A stretch of DNA of 64,000 nucleotides from Alphaproteobacteria bacterium (GTDB lineage Bacteria; Pseudomonadota; Alphaproteobacteria; JAEULC01): NCBI GenBank assembly GCA_023150455.1, contig JAKLKW010000006.1, forward strand, positions 43,051 to 107,050, in the 5' to 3' direction. Below the pieces are notes generated by a model that saw only the letters and a list, made by a program, of their open reading frames with translations, did no database searches and was not told the origin of the DNA. Both the position numbers and the translations under genes were made by a program. This document shows positions 1-10,184 of this stretch, in pieces (the stretch's first letter is position 1; each line of letters starts with the position of its first letter).

Positions 1-499
1 TGCTGGTGATCATGTTCGTGCTGGTGATGGCCGTGCCCTGGATTCCTATTTCCCGGATGCGACGCACCGTGCGCGTAGGCACCGCCCTCCGGGCGGAAGG
101 GCGCGCGGATATGCGTGCAAACCGCGCCCAGCCCGCGGGCCATGGCCTCGATTACGTGGTCCGGACGGATGCGCAGCGCCGATCCATGGATTTCCGTCGG
201 CAGGTGCCGGTTGCCGAGATGCCAGGCGACGCGCGCCAGCGCCCTGGGCGAATCGCATTTGATCTCCAGCAGCTCCTCCTCGGCCGCGCGCACGGCGAGG
301 AAGCCGCCGCGCTCGAGCTTCAGCCCGTCGCCGTCCTCCAGGCGCTCGGCATGCTCGAGGTCGAGCAGCAGGTCCTCGCCCTGGTCGGTCTTCAGGCGGA
401 TCCGCCGGCGGAAGCGGTCGTCGAACGCGAGCGTGATGCTGCCGGCGGCTTCTTCCGTCGGCCACCCGCCCGCGGCGACGCGTTCCAGCGCCCGCAGCA

Positions 500-500
<1 letters not shown>
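1..500 (-). CDS. ureE: Urease accessory protein UreE (3' end off the left edge)
   Basis: This is a nickel metallochaperone that delivers Ni2+ to the urease active-site assembly complex in the cytoplasm. Translating the minus strand from the ATG at 500 gives a protein beginning MLRALERVAAGG, followed by the UreE N-terminal body (for example LLLDLEHAERLEDGDGLKLE). A metal-binding-domain stretch (GNRHLPTEIHG) comes next, and a histidine-rich tail (HGHHQHEHDHQ) starts before the window edge. His-rich tails are the classic UreE nickel-storage feature. The ATG overlaps the ureC stop (ATGA), which indicates translational coupling. The frame is missing from the ORF track only because it is open at the edge. 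The terminal residues and the expected ureF and ureG lie outside the window. Confidence 0.95.
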
Positions 501-2215
<1,715 letters not shown>

Positions 2216-2218
2216 GGC

Positions 2219-2587
2219 TCAGCGCCTCCCCTTCTTCATGGTCTTCCTGGTCGCCGCCTTCGGCTTCGCCGCCGCGTCCAGCGCGCCCATCACCTTGCCG
2301 TTGAAACCATACACCTTGCGGCTGCCGGCGTAGGGCACCAGCGAAACGGTGCGCGTCTGGCCCGGCTCGAAGCGGATCGCCGTGCCCGCGGCGATGTCCA
2401 GCCGGCAGCCGCGCGCGGTCGCGCGGTCGAAGCGCAGCGCGGTGTTGGTCTCGGCGAAATGGTAATGCGAGCCGACCTGGATCGGCCGGTCGCCGGTATT
2501 CGCCACCTCGATCGTGACGGACTTGCGGCCGGCGTTCAGCTCCAGCTCGCCGTCCTTGGGAAAGACCTCGCCCGGGATCATCGCCAT
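2219..2587 (-). CDS. ureB: Urease subunit beta
   Basis: This is the small structural beta subunit of urease. The conserved start [18 protein letters not shown] and the core [11 protein letters not shown] are both visible. The sequence ends in a basic Lys/Arg-rich tail (RKTMKKGRR). I chose the ATG at 2587 (MAMIPGEV) because GGTGA lies about six bases upstream; the ATG at 2581 (MIPGEV) is an equally plausible family-style start. The open frame extends much further upstream over ureA and ureD, but that extension is a high-GC artefact. The gene lies five bases after the ureA stop. Confidence 0.95.
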   Translation of the reverse strand: MAMIPGEVFPKDGELELNAGRKSVTIEVANTGDRPIQVGSHYHFAETNTALRFDRATARGCRLDIAAGTAIRFEPGQTRTVSLVPYAGSRKVYGFNGKVMGALDAAAKPKAATRKTMKKGRR

Positions 2588-2592
2588 GACGG

Positions 2593-2895
2593 TCACCGGA
2601 CCGGCTGGTGCACGGTGACGAGCTTCGTGCCGTCGGGGAAGGTCGCTTCCACCTGCACGTCGTGGATCATCTCGGCCACGCCCTCCATCACCTGGTCGCG
2701 GCGGACGACGCCGGCGCCGTCGCGCATCAGCTCGGCGACCGAGCGGCCGTCGCGCGCGCCCTCCAGCACGTGGTCGGTGATCAGGGCCACCGTCTCGGGA
2801 TGATTGAGCTTCACCCCGCGTTCCAGCCGGCGCCGCGCCACCATGGCTGCGACCGCGACCAGCAGCTTGTCCTTCTCGCGCGGCGACAGATTCAT
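2593..2895 (-). CDS. ureA: Urease subunit gamma
   Basis: This is the 100-aa gamma subunit of urease. It starts with the family signature [24 protein letters not shown], of which [12 protein letters not shown] is diagnostic. It contains [20 protein letters not shown] and ends [13 protein letters not shown], all near-invariant in UreA. A GGGGGGA ribosome binding site lies just before the ATG. The gene is separate from ureB, the arrangement seen in most bacteria, rather than fused as in Helicobacter. Confidence 0.98.
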   Translation of the reverse strand: MNLSPREKDKLLVAVAAMVARRRLERGVKLNHPETVALITDHVLEGARDGRSVAELMRDGAGVVRRDQVMEGVAEMIHDVQVEATFPDGTKLVTVHQPVR

Positions 2896-2916
2896 GCGCG
2901 TCCCCCCGTTGCGCCG

Positions 2917-3738
2917 TCATACGTGCCAGATCGTTGGCAGCCGTTCCGGCAAACCGCAAGCCCCGGCGCGAAAGGCCCGCCAGAACGCGCCAAAGGCGGC
3001 GCGCAGCGCCGCGCCATCGGCCGACAGGAATCGTGCCACCAGCACGCCTTCCACCAGGCTCGCGCCGCTGCGGACGCCGGATGCGTCCCGATCCAGCAAG
3101 GCGCGGGCCAGTTCCAGGCTGCGCCCGGCGTCCGGTCCCAGATGGACGACGGTGCCCAGGGTCGCGGCGCCGCCGAAGACCGACGGGGCGTCGATCGCCG
3201 CGGCGATGTCGCCCTCCAGCGCCAGCGCGTCGGCCCAGAGCAGGCGCCCCGCCCGGCGCACCTGCCACCGGTCGCGCAACAGCCCGCCCCGCATGCGCTC
3301 GCCCGCGGCGATGCGGCCGAACGTCAGCATCTCGCCGACCAGCACGCGCGCACCGTCCGCCGCCTCGACCGCGACGCTGCGGCGTAGCCGCGCGCCGTCG
3401 AACAGGATGGTCCCCTGCGGCAGCAGCTCGAGCAGCGCGCCACGCCCCGCGTCGAGGCGCATCGTGACCTCAGTATCCGCCCCGGGCGAGCGATACACCT
3501 TCTCGGCCGCCTGGCCGACGAGCTGCAACGCGGCGCTCTCGCCCACCGCGATGTCGAGCGTCAACCGGTCGCCGCCGACCAGGCCGCCCGACGTTGTGGC
3601 CAGCACCGCCTGCATCGGGTCGCCCGCGGCCGGGCGCGGGAACAGCACCCGCAGCGGGTCGTGCATGTAGAGGTCGCCCAGGCGGTCGGCGCCGTCCCTG
3701 CGCGCGACGCGCAGCAGCAGTCTTCCGTCGACCGGCAT
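2917..3738 (-). CDS. ureD: Urease accessory protein UreD
   Basis: UreD is the scaffold that binds apo-urease and recruits UreF/UreG for nickel insertion. The conserved region begins around [22 protein letters not shown] and continues through [12 protein letters not shown] and [12 protein letters not shown], followed by [16 protein letters not shown]. From the ATG at 3738 the protein is 273 aa, matching the normal 270-290 aa. The open frame continues to a GTG at 3939 (340 aa), but that extra N-terminus looks unlike UreD and is probably leader sequence. It is the first gene of the operon, 21 bases before ureA. Confidence 0.9.
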   Translation of the reverse strand: MPVDGRLLLRVARRDGADRLGDLYMHDPLRVLFPRPAAGDPMQAVLATTSGGLVGGDRLTLDIAVGESAALQLVGQAAEKVYRSPGADTEVTMRLDAGRGALLELLPQGTILFDGARLRRSVAVEAADGARVLVGEMLTFGRIAAGERMRGGLLRDRWQVRRAGRLLWADALALEGDIAAAIDAPSVFGGAATLGTVVHLGPDAGRSLELARALLDRDASGVRSGASLVEGVLVARFLSADGAALRAAFGAFWRAFRAGACGLPERLPTIWHV

Positions 3739-3813
3739 CGCGCGGGCGGGCACGGCGGCGCTGGCAGTCGGGTCGGATGCGCTGGATGCCAAGCGGCGGG
3801 CCCCTTTCGTCGA

Positions 3814-3829
3814 TTCGGCGATCGCCGAA
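3814..3829. repeat. Perfect 16-bp palindrome in the urease leader
   Basis: The sequence TTCGGCGATCGCCGAA is a perfect self-complementary palindrome. If ureD starts at 3738 it lies in the 5' leader; if ureD starts at 3939 it is coding. It could be an RNA hairpin or a protein site, or chance in GC-rich DNA. Confidence 0.35.
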
Positions 3830-4002
3830 CCGTCTCCCCCGCCGTCCCACAGCGTCAAGCCGCTTCCCGGGGATAAGGATGCGCCCCGAAGGGCACGGCA
3901 GCGGCCGGAGACGGTCCAAGCAAGCGCAGGGCCAGCCACCGAAGGCCGGATGGCCTGCGTCGCGGCGTCGCCTGACTAAATGTTGGGCAAGTCCGCTGCC
4001 GT

Positions 4003-4022
4003 CTTATGCGCGCAAGCATAAG
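4003..4022. promoter_or_regulatory. Candidate operator upstream of the urease operon
   Basis: CTTATGC-GCGCAA-GCATAAG is a perfect 7-bp inverted repeat with a six-base spacer. It lies in the 487-bp non-coding stretch (3739-4225) between ureD and the fatty-acid oxidation gene. The AT-rich half sites stand out from the surrounding sequence. No NtrC-type TGCAC-N-GTGCA site was seen, so I do not assign a regulator. Confidence 0.4.
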
Positions 4023-4075
4023 GTTTGGCCACAGGGGCAAGCGTGGGACCGTGCCGTCGCTCCCGATCTCGAGAT

Positions 4076-4187
4076 GCACGCGGAGAACGCGGAGACGCGG
4101 ATGAAATTGGCGCCCCGGCGGTCGGTTTCGGTCCGCCTTTGCGGATGGGAGGGCGATTCGCTCCGCGTTCTCGGCGTCTCCGCGTGG
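4076..4187. repeat. Imperfect inverted repeat of the CGCGGAGACGCGGAG family
   Basis: The left arm (4076-4100, containing CGGAGAACGCGGAGACGCGG) and the right arm (4160-4187, CTCCGCGTTCTCGGCGTCTCCGCG) are near complements with about 60 bases between them. Translated, the arms give peptides such as HAENAETR and RVLGVSAW, a pattern typical of spurious ORFs on such elements. The design is like the repeat at 61764-61986. It sits between two divergently placed operons and encodes nothing convincing. Confidence 0.6.
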
Positions 4188-4225
4188 ACCGACGGCGATA
4201 ACGGAACCGGCAGAGGCCGCCTGAC

Positions 4226-6352
4226 CTACACCTCCGCGAACTTCCCCCCGCTCTTGGCGAGGCGCGCGAGCAGCGGCGCCGGCTCCAGCCAGTCGCGGTC
4301 GCGCTCGTAGAGCCGGCACATGGCGTCGTAGACCTTGGCGAGCCCGATCTGGTCGGCCCAGAACATCGGACCGCCGCGCCAGCGCGGGAAGCCGTAGCCG
4401 TAGAGCCAGACCACGTCGATGTCGGACGCGCGCTGCGCGATGCCCTCCTCCAGGATCTTGGCGCCCTCGTTCACCAGCGGGTACAGGCAGCGCTCGATGA
4501 TCTCCTGGTCGGTGACGGGCCGGCGCTGGATGCCTTTCTCCTGCGACACCGCGACGATCAGCTTCTCGATCTCGGGATCGGGGACCGGCGCGCGCGCGCC
4601 CTTCTCGTAGCGGTACCAGCCCTGTCCGGTCTTCTGTCCGTAGCGCCCCATCTCGGCGATGCGGTCGGCGATCGGCGAATAGCGCCGCGGATCGGGCGGC
4701 AGGCCTTGAGCCTTGCGCTGCGCCGCGCGCTGCTGGCGGATGCGGTAGCCGACGTCGATGCCGGCCAGGTCGCGCGTGGCGAACGGCCCCATCGGGAAGC
4801 CGAAGTCCTGGATCGCCTTGTCGACCTGCTGCGGCAGCGCGCCTTCCTCGATCAGGAAATCGGCCTGCCGGCCATAGGCGTAGTACATGCGGTTGCCGAC
4901 GAAGCTGTCGCACACGCCGACCAGCACGCCGACCTTGCCCAGCTTCTTCGCCAGCGCCATGGACGTGGCGATCGTCTCGCGCGAAGTCGCCTTGCCGCGC
5001 ACCGTCTCGACCAGCCGCATGATGTTCGCCGGGCTGAAGAAATGCGTGCCGATCACGCGGTCGGGCCGGCGCGTCGCGGCGGCGATCTCGTTGACGTCCA
5101 GGCTCGACGTGTTGGTCGCCAGGATCGCGGCGGGCCTGCACGCGGCATCCAGCTTCCGGAACACCTCCTTCTTCAGCGCCATGTCCTCGAAGATCGCCTC
5201 GATCACGAAGTCCGCGTCGGCGATATCCGCCATCGCCGTCGTCCCGGCGACCAGCGCCATGCGCTTGTCCATCTCGTCCTGCGAAAGGCGCTTGCGCTCG
5301 ACCATGCCGGCATAGGTCTGGCGGATGCGCGCAAGTCCCTTGTCCAGCAGCTCGGGCGAGGATTCGAGCACGCGCACCGGGATGTCGGCATTGGCGAAGC
5401 AGATGGCGATGCCGGCACCCATCGTGCCGCAGCCCATCACCGCGGCGCGGCCGACCGGCGCCGCCGGGATGTCCTCCGGCAGGTCCTTGACGCGCGCCGC
5501 CTCGCGCTCGGCGAAGAAGGCATGGCGCAGCGCCTTGGCCTGGTCCGAGCCCACGAGCCGTTGGAACGTCGCCCGCTCGAAGGCGAGCGCCTCGTCGAAC
5601 GTCTTGGTCAGCGCCGCCTCGACGCAGTCGACCACGGCGCCGGGCGACTCCTGGCCGCGCGCGCTGCGCTTGATCTGCTGGCGGAACTCGGCGACCAGGT
5701 TCGGGTTGGCGCGCGCCTCGGCGAGCTTGTCCTCGCGCTCGCGCGTGCGGCGCGGGCCTTTGCCCTCGGCGACCAGTCTCTCGGCGAACCTGACCGCGCC
5801 GTCGACCACGTCGCCCTCGACCAGCGCGTCGACGATGCCGAGCGCCAGCGCGCGCTTGGACGCGATCAGCTCGCCCGACGTCATCATCTCCAGCGCCGGC
5901 TTCACGCCGATCGTGCGCGGCAGGCGCTGCGTGCCGCCGGCGCCCGGCACGATGCCGAGCGTCACCTCGGGCAGCCCGACCCGTGTGTTCTCCGTCGCCG
6001 CCACGCGGTAATGCGCGCCGAGCGCCAGCTCCAGCGCGCCGCCGGCGGCGGTGCCGTGGATGGCGGCGACCACCGGCTTGGTCCCGCGCTCGATGCGGTC
6101 GATCACCTGCGGCAGGATCGGCGCGTCGGCCGGCGGCGGCTTGCCGAACTCGCGGATGTCGGCGCCGCCCGACAGCATGCGACCCTTGCCGGCGATCACG
6201 ATCGCCGCGGTGTTCGGATCGTCGAGCGCCGCCGCGACCTCGCGGTCGAGCGCGCGGCGGACGGCCGCGCCCAGGCTGTTCACCGGCGGATTGTCGATCA
6301 TCACCAGCGCGATGCGTCCGCGCCCAGTGCGCGTGACCGGTTCGGCGCCCAT
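4226..6352 (-). CDS. Bifunctional enoyl-CoA hydratase / 3-hydroxyacyl-CoA dehydrogenase
   Basis: This two-domain fatty-acid beta-oxidation enzyme catalyses hydration of trans-2-enoyl-CoA and NAD-dependent oxidation of 3-hydroxyacyl-CoA. Residues 1 to about 190 form the crotonase fold (GGADIREF and GGALELALG oxyanion regions). The Rossmann segment near residue 305 reads AAVMGCGTMGAGIAICFA. The dehydrogenase active-site motif GTHFFSPANIMRLVE follows, and a C-terminal 3HCDH domain contains FVGNRMYYAYGRQ. At 708 aa it matches the FadJ/peroxisomal-bifunctional type. No thiolase is adjacent; one lies far away at 51765. It is transcribed alone toward the urease operon. Confidence 0.93.
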   Translation of the reverse strand: MGAEPVTRTGRGRIALVMIDNPPVNSLGAAVRRALDREVAAALDDPNTAAIVIAGKGRMLSGGADIREFGKPPPADAPILPQVIDRIERGTKPVVAAIHGTAAGGALELALGAHYRVAATENTRVGLPEVTLGIVPGAGGTQRLPRTIGVKPALEMMTSGELIASKRALALGIVDALVEGDVVDGAVRFAERLVAEGKGPRRTREREDKLAEARANPNLVAEFRQQIKRSARGQESPGAVVDCVEAALTKTFDEALAFERATFQRLVGSDQAKALRHAFFAEREAARVKDLPEDIPAAPVGRAAVMGCGTMGAGIAICFANADIPVRVLESSPELLDKGLARIRQTYAGMVERKRLSQDEMDKRMALVAGTTAMADIADADFVIEAIFEDMALKKEVFRKLDAACRPAAILATNTSSLDVNEIAAATRRPDRVIGTHFFSPANIMRLVETVRGKATSRETIATSMALAKKLGKVGVLVGVCDSFVGNRMYYAYGRQADFLIEEGALPQQVDKAIQDFGFPMGPFATRDLAGIDVGYRIRQQRAAQRKAQGLPPDPRRYSPIADRIAEMGRYGQKTGQGWYRYEKGARAPVPDPEIEKLIVAVSQEKGIQRRPVTDQEIIERCLYPLVNEGAKILEEGIAQRASDIDVVWLYGYGFPRWRGGPMFWADQIGLAKVYDAMCRLYERDRDWLEPAPLLARLAKSGGKFAEV

Positions 6353-6525
6353 CTCGTTTCCCCCAAGCAGGACTTCAGCGGGCGCGGACTATAGCAACGG
6401 CCCATCGGCGCCGCGACCCGTTTGGCGCCGGCCGTGCGCGCGAACGCGACCTTTCGCCGCAAGGTCCCGGGGATTGGCCGACCGGCCGTTTACGCGCGCC
6501 CGGCGGCAATGGCAGAGTGCGCCGC

Positions 6526-7779
6526 ATGTCTTCCGGCAACTCGAACAACGACATTGCCGTGATCGGCGCGGGCATTGTCGGGCTGGCGACCGCGCTGACC
6601 CTGCAGCAGGACGGACATCGCGTCACCCTGATCGACCAGCGCGATCCGGGCATGGGCACGTCCTTCGGCAATGCCGGCGCGATCGTGACCGGCGCGGTCG
6701 CGCCGGTCGCGTCGCCCGGTCTGTGGCGCAAGCTGCCGAAGATGCTGACCAATCCCGACTCCTACCTGAGCGTGCGCTGGTCCTACCTGCCGCGGCTGAT
6801 GCCGTGGCTGTGGCAGTTCTTCCGCGCCGGCACGCCGGAGAATGTCGAGCGCATCGCGCGCGAGCTGGCGCCGCTGGTGTTCCCGGCCTACGAGGCGCAC
6901 CAGGCGCTGATGCGCCGCCACGGCATCGAAGGCATCGTGCGCCAGGTCGGCTGGCTCAAGATTTACGACCAGGCCGGATTCGACGCGACTTCCGACGACC
7001 GCGCGCTGCTGCGCCGCCACGGCGTGCGCTTCGACGAGCTCGATGCCGACGAGCTGCGCCAGCTCGAGCCCGGGCTCAACCGGCGCTACACCCACGCGAT
7101 CTTCCAGCCCGGCTCGGCCTTCGCCAGCACGCCGCTCAAGCTGTCGCAAGCCTATGCCGAGGCGATCCGGCGCGGCGGCGGCAGTTTCAAGAAGCAGACG
7201 GTGCAGGGCATCGAGATCGGTGCCGACGGAAGGCCGGTGGTCGTTACCGAGGCCGGCCGCGCGGCCTGCGACCGCGTCGTCGTCGCCGCCGGCGCCTGGT
7301 CGAAGAACCTCGCGGCGATGCTCGGCGCACGCGTGCCGCTCGACACCGAGCGCGGCTATCACCTCTATCTCGAGCGCAAGTCGGGACCGGGCGTGGGACG
7401 GCCGACGCTGGTCGGCGACCACGGCTTCGTGCTGGCCCCGATGGCGGACGGCGTGCGACTGACCTTCGGCGTCGAGCTGGCCGGCGTCGATGCGCCGCCC
7501 GATTTCCGCCGCATCCGCCGCATGGTGCCGCGCGCGCAGGACGTGCTGCCGGGCCTTAGCGGCGAGCCGCAGCGCGAATGGCTCGGCTACCGCCCGTCGC
7601 TGCCCGACTCCAAGCCGGTGATCGGCCCGTCGCCCCGGAGCGAGCGCGTGACCTTCGCCTTCGGCCACGGGCATCTCGGACTCACGCTCTCGGCCGTCAC
7701 CGGGCGCTGCGTCGCCGACCTCGTCGCCAAGCGCAAGCCGGCGATCCCGCTCGAGCCCTTCGCGGCGACGCGGTTCTAG
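6526..7779 (+). CDS. FAD-dependent D-amino acid dehydrogenase-like oxidoreductase (DadA family)
   Basis: The N-terminus carries a clear FAD-binding motif, IAVIGAGIVGLATALTLQQDG, and the body is a DAO-fold flavoprotein of 417 aa. DadA-type landmarks are GTSFGNAGAI after the Rossmann fold and, near the C-terminus, LGYRPSLPDSKPVIGP with FGHGHLGLT. The family oxidises D-amino acids or related amines and passes electrons to the respiratory chain. The true substrate is unknown. I chose ATG 6526 over the GTG at 6517 because it precedes a standard N-terminus; both are possible. Confidence 0.88.
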   Translation: MSSGNSNNDIAVIGAGIVGLATALTLQQDGHRVTLIDQRDPGMGTSFGNAGAIVTGAVAPVASPGLWRKLPKMLTNPDSYLSVRWSYLPRLMPWLWQFFRAGTPENVERIARELAPLVFPAYEAHQALMRRHGIEGIVRQVGWLKIYDQAGFDATSDDRALLRRHGVRFDELDADELRQLEPGLNRRYTHAIFQPGSAFASTPLKLSQAYAEAIRRGGGSFKKQTVQGIEIGADGRPVVVTEAGRAACDRVVVAAGAWSKNLAAMLGARVPLDTERGYHLYLERKSGPGVGRPTLVGDHGFVLAPMADGVRLTFGVELAGVDAPPDFRRIRRMVPRAQDVLPGLSGEPQREWLGYRPSLPDSKPVIGPSPRSERVTFAFGHGHLGLTLSAVTGRCVADLVAKRKPAIPLEPFAATRF

Positions 7780-7840
7780 GCGGCCTGTCGCTGCGCCGCC
7801 GTCGGCGCTATGCTCCGCGCATTGGCCGGAAGGAGCGACG

Positions 7841-8218
7841 ATGCGCGTCCCGACCGTTGCGGCTCTTGCCGCCTGCCTGGCGATCACTGCGCCGCTTGCC
7901 GGCGCGCTCGCGCAATCGCGACCCTATACCGGCTACGCGCCGCCGCCGGCGATCGGGCCCGGCGCCAGCACGGAGCAGCCGCCGGTCGTCGATGCGCTCG
8001 GCACCGGCGGCCGCGCCGCCGATCGCTGCGGCGAGGCGCCGGAAAGCGCCATGGCCGCCGTCGTCATCCCGCTCGAGCTGGCGCTATGCGCCCTGTCGGC
8101 GCCCTGGCGCTCGGAAACGGCGCCCGTTCCGCCGCCGCCTGCCGCGGGCCCGGACCTGTCCGCGCTGTCGCCCATAGGCCCGCTGGCGAGCGACGAACCG
8201 GACCCGGCGATGCGGTAG
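7841..8218 (+). CDS. Small secreted hypothetical protein
   Basis: A 125-aa protein with a strong GGAAGGAG ribosome binding site seven bases before the ATG. Residues 1-25 form a typical Sec signal peptide ending ALAQ, which suggests cleavage before SRPYTGYAPPP. The mature part is rich in Pro and Ala and has two cysteines (RCGEAPE and ALCALSAP), which could form one disulfide in the periplasm. I recognise no domain. It lies 61 bases after the oxidase gene on the same strand and converges on the LysE gene. Confidence 0.65.
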   Translation: MRVPTVAALAACLAITAPLAGALAQSRPYTGYAPPPAIGPGASTEQPPVVDALGTGGRAADRCGEAPESAMAAVVIPLELALCALSAPWRSETAPVPPPPAAGPDLSALSPIGPLASDEPDPAMR

Positions 8219-8245
8219 GGTCGTTGCCGAAGCAACGCGCGCAGC

Positions 8246-8857
8246 CTAGCGATCGGCCAGCGCCAGCTTGACGCCGAGCGCCGCGAAGGCGGCGGCGAAG
8301 GTGCGGCGCATCCACGCCAGCACGCGCGGGCGCGAGATCACGTGGCTGCGGATCGCGGCGGCGAACAGCCCGTAGCCGACGAAGACGACGAAGGTCAGAG
8401 CCATGAACACGGCGCTGAGCTCCAGCATGCGCGGCAGCGCCTGCGGCTCGTCGACGCTGACGAACTGCGGCAGGAAGGCGAAGAAGAAGATCGACAGCTT
8501 CGGATTGAGCACGTTCACCAGGATGGCCGAGACGATCACCTGGATCGACGAGCGCGGGCGCGTGTCCGCGTTCACGCTCAGCGCGCCATGCTGCTTGAGC
8601 GCGCTCCAGGCCATGTAGAGCAGGTAGGCCACGCCCAGGTACTTGAGCGTCTGGAACGCGACCGCGCTGGTATGCAGCAGCGCGGCCAGGCCCAGGATCG
8701 CCGCCGCCATGTGCGGCACGATGCCGAGCGTGCAGCCGAACGCGGCGACGACGCTGGCGCGCGCCCCGTGCGCAAGCCCCGCCGCCAGGGTGAAGAGGAC
8801 GCCCGTGCCGGGCGAGACGACGACGATCAGCGACGTGATCAGGAAATCGATGCTCAT
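8246..8857 (-). CDS. LysE/RhtB family amino acid exporter
   Basis: A 203-aa inner-membrane transporter of the LysE/RhtB superfamily, which exports amino acids such as homoserine, threonine or lysine. The N-terminal block has SPGTGVLFTLAAGLAHG, the family SPG motif in helix 1. Five to six hydrophobic helices follow, including GIVPHMAAAILGLAALL and NPKLSIFFFAFLPQF, the second carrying the conserved NPK. The substrate cannot be told from sequence. It lies 21 bases downstream of the dehydrogenase gene and is probably co-transcribed with it. Confidence 0.9.
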   Translation of the reverse strand: MSIDFLITSLIVVVSPGTGVLFTLAAGLAHGARASVVAAFGCTLGIVPHMAAAILGLAALLHTSAVAFQTLKYLGVAYLLYMAWSALKQHGALSVNADTRPRSSIQVIVSAILVNVLNPKLSIFFFAFLPQFVSVDEPQALPRMLELSAVFMALTFVVFVGYGLFAAAIRSHVISRPRVLAWMRRTFAAAFAALGVKLALADR

Positions 8858-8878
8858 GTTCGCTCCGTCCGCAGCCGG

Positions 8879-10000
8879 TCAGCGCCGATCCGGGTCGGCG
8901 GTCCTGATGCGCGCAATCACCGCGCGCGTGATGGCTTCCGTGCCGTCCCCACCGCCGATCTCGCACGGGCTGAGGCCGTCGGCGCAAAACGCGTCGTCGA
9001 CCGCCCTCTCCAGCACGCGGCCGGCGGTCGTCGCCGCCTCGACGCCGTGGCGGTCGCCCAGCCAGTCCAGCATCAGCGCGGCCGACAGGAACATCGCGGT
9101 CGGATTGGCGAGGCCCTTGCCGGCGATGTCCGGCGCCGTGCCGTGGCTCGGCTGGAACAGCGCGTGGTCGTCGCCGACGTCGCCCGAGGGCGCCATGCCC
9201 ATGCCGCCGATCAGCCCGGCGCCCAGGTCCGAGATGATGTCGCCGAACTGGTTCTCGGTCACCACCACGTCGTAGTCCCAGGGGCGCAGCACGGCGTCCA
9301 GGCAGAAAGCGTCGATGTAGCGATGGTTCGCCGTGACGCCGGGGAAATTGCGCGCGCGCTCGTCGAAGACCTTGCGGAAGAAGGCGAAGGCGCGGAACAC
9401 GTTCGCCTTGTCGACGCAGGTGACCATGCCCCTGCCCGGCTTGTGCCTGCGTCGCTCCGCCAGGCGGAAGGCGAAGTCGAACAGCCGCTCCGAGGCGGCG
9501 CGCGTGATCACCAGCGTCTCGCGCGCCTCGCGGTCGTCGATCACTTGGCCCTCGTTGCGGCGCGCGAACAGGCCCTCGGTCGACTCGCGCAGCATCACCA
9601 TGTCGATCGCCGCCGCGCGCGGGTCGGCCAGGATCGGCGGGATGCCGGGAATGGCGCGGATCGGCCTGACGCCGGCATAGAGGCCGAGGCGCTCGCGCAG
9701 GTCGAGCTGCGGCGCGATCTCGCGCCCGTCGGGATAGCGGATGTCGGGCCAGCCCATCGCGCCGAACAGGATGGCGTCGGCCTTCTCGGCGATCCGGAAC
9801 GACGATTCCGGCAGCGCCTCGCCCGTGTCGCGATAATGGATCGCGCCGCCCGGCGCGAGCTCGTAGCCCAGCCTGAAGCCGCCGACGCGCTCGCCCAGCG
9901 CCGCCAGCACCGCCTTGCAGGCATCCATCACCTCGACGCCGATCCCGTCGCCCGGCATCTCGGCGATGCGGAATTCCCTGGCGTTGGCGGAGACGGTCAT
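8879..10000 (-). CDS. Isocitrate/isopropylmalate dehydrogenase family enzyme (tartrate/D-malate dehydrogenase-like)
   Basis: A 373-aa metal- and NAD-dependent decarboxylating dehydrogenase. Family landmarks are PGDGIGVEV near the N-terminus, LRESTEGLFARR, TCVDKANVFRAF with the catalytic Lys, and the metal-binding TENQFGDIISDLGAGL. FQPSHGTAPDIAGKGLANP belongs to the cofactor site. The spacing resembles tartrate dehydrogenase/D-malate dehydrogenase (TtuC/DmlA), and no leuCD genes are nearby to argue for leucine synthesis. The ATG at 10000 (MTVSANAREF) is preferred over the longer 392-aa frame because it has a GGAA site and the extension is repeat-derived. Confidence 0.85.
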   Translation of the reverse strand: MTVSANAREFRIAEMPGDGIGVEVMDACKAVLAALGERVGGFRLGYELAPGGAIHYRDTGEALPESSFRIAEKADAILFGAMGWPDIRYPDGREIAPQLDLRERLGLYAGVRPIRAIPGIPPILADPRAAAIDMVMLRESTEGLFARRNEGQVIDDREARETLVITRAASERLFDFAFRLAERRRHKPGRGMVTCVDKANVFRAFAFFRKVFDERARNFPGVTANHRYIDAFCLDAVLRPWDYDVVVTENQFGDIISDLGAGLIGGMGMAPSGDVGDDHALFQPSHGTAPDIAGKGLANPTAMFLSAALMLDWLGDRHGVEAATTAGRVLERAVDDAFCADGLSPCEIGGGDGTEAITRAVIARIRTADPDRR

Positions 10001-10050
10001 GCGTGGTTCCAATGCTGTCCGAAGGAGAACGGAAGGATGTAGCATCGCGC

Positions 10051-10166
10051 ATCTCATCCTTCGAGGCGGCCGCGAAGCGCAGCCTCCTCGAGACGACGCG
10101 TTGAGTTTGAGCCTAGCCTACCGCGTCATCCTGCGGAGCGAGCGAAGCGCGTCTCGAAGGATGAAG
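10051..10166. repeat. REP-like inverted repeat (TCATCCTTCGAG / CTCGAAGGATGA)
   Basis: The left unit starts ATCTCATCCTTCGAG and includes CTCGAGACGACGCG. The right unit reads CGCGTCATCCTGCGGAGCGAGCG and ends CGTCTCGAAGGATGA. The two are inverted relative to each other with about 20 bases between them. This fills most of the 184-bp gap between two minus-strand genes. It resembles extragenic palindromes common in alphaproteobacteria and could act as a transcript stabiliser or terminator. Confidence 0.6.
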
Positions 10167-10184
10167 GGCTCGATCCCCCGCCCC

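Noticed and set aside
3594-4310. 238-aa plus-strand ORF upstream of urease
   Set aside because: It consists of ureD antisense plus the GC-rich inverted repeat (HAENAETR peptide), with no domain.
4706-6394. 562-aa plus-strand ORF
   Set aside because: Antisense shadow of the hydratase/dehydrogenase fusion with no recognisable motif.
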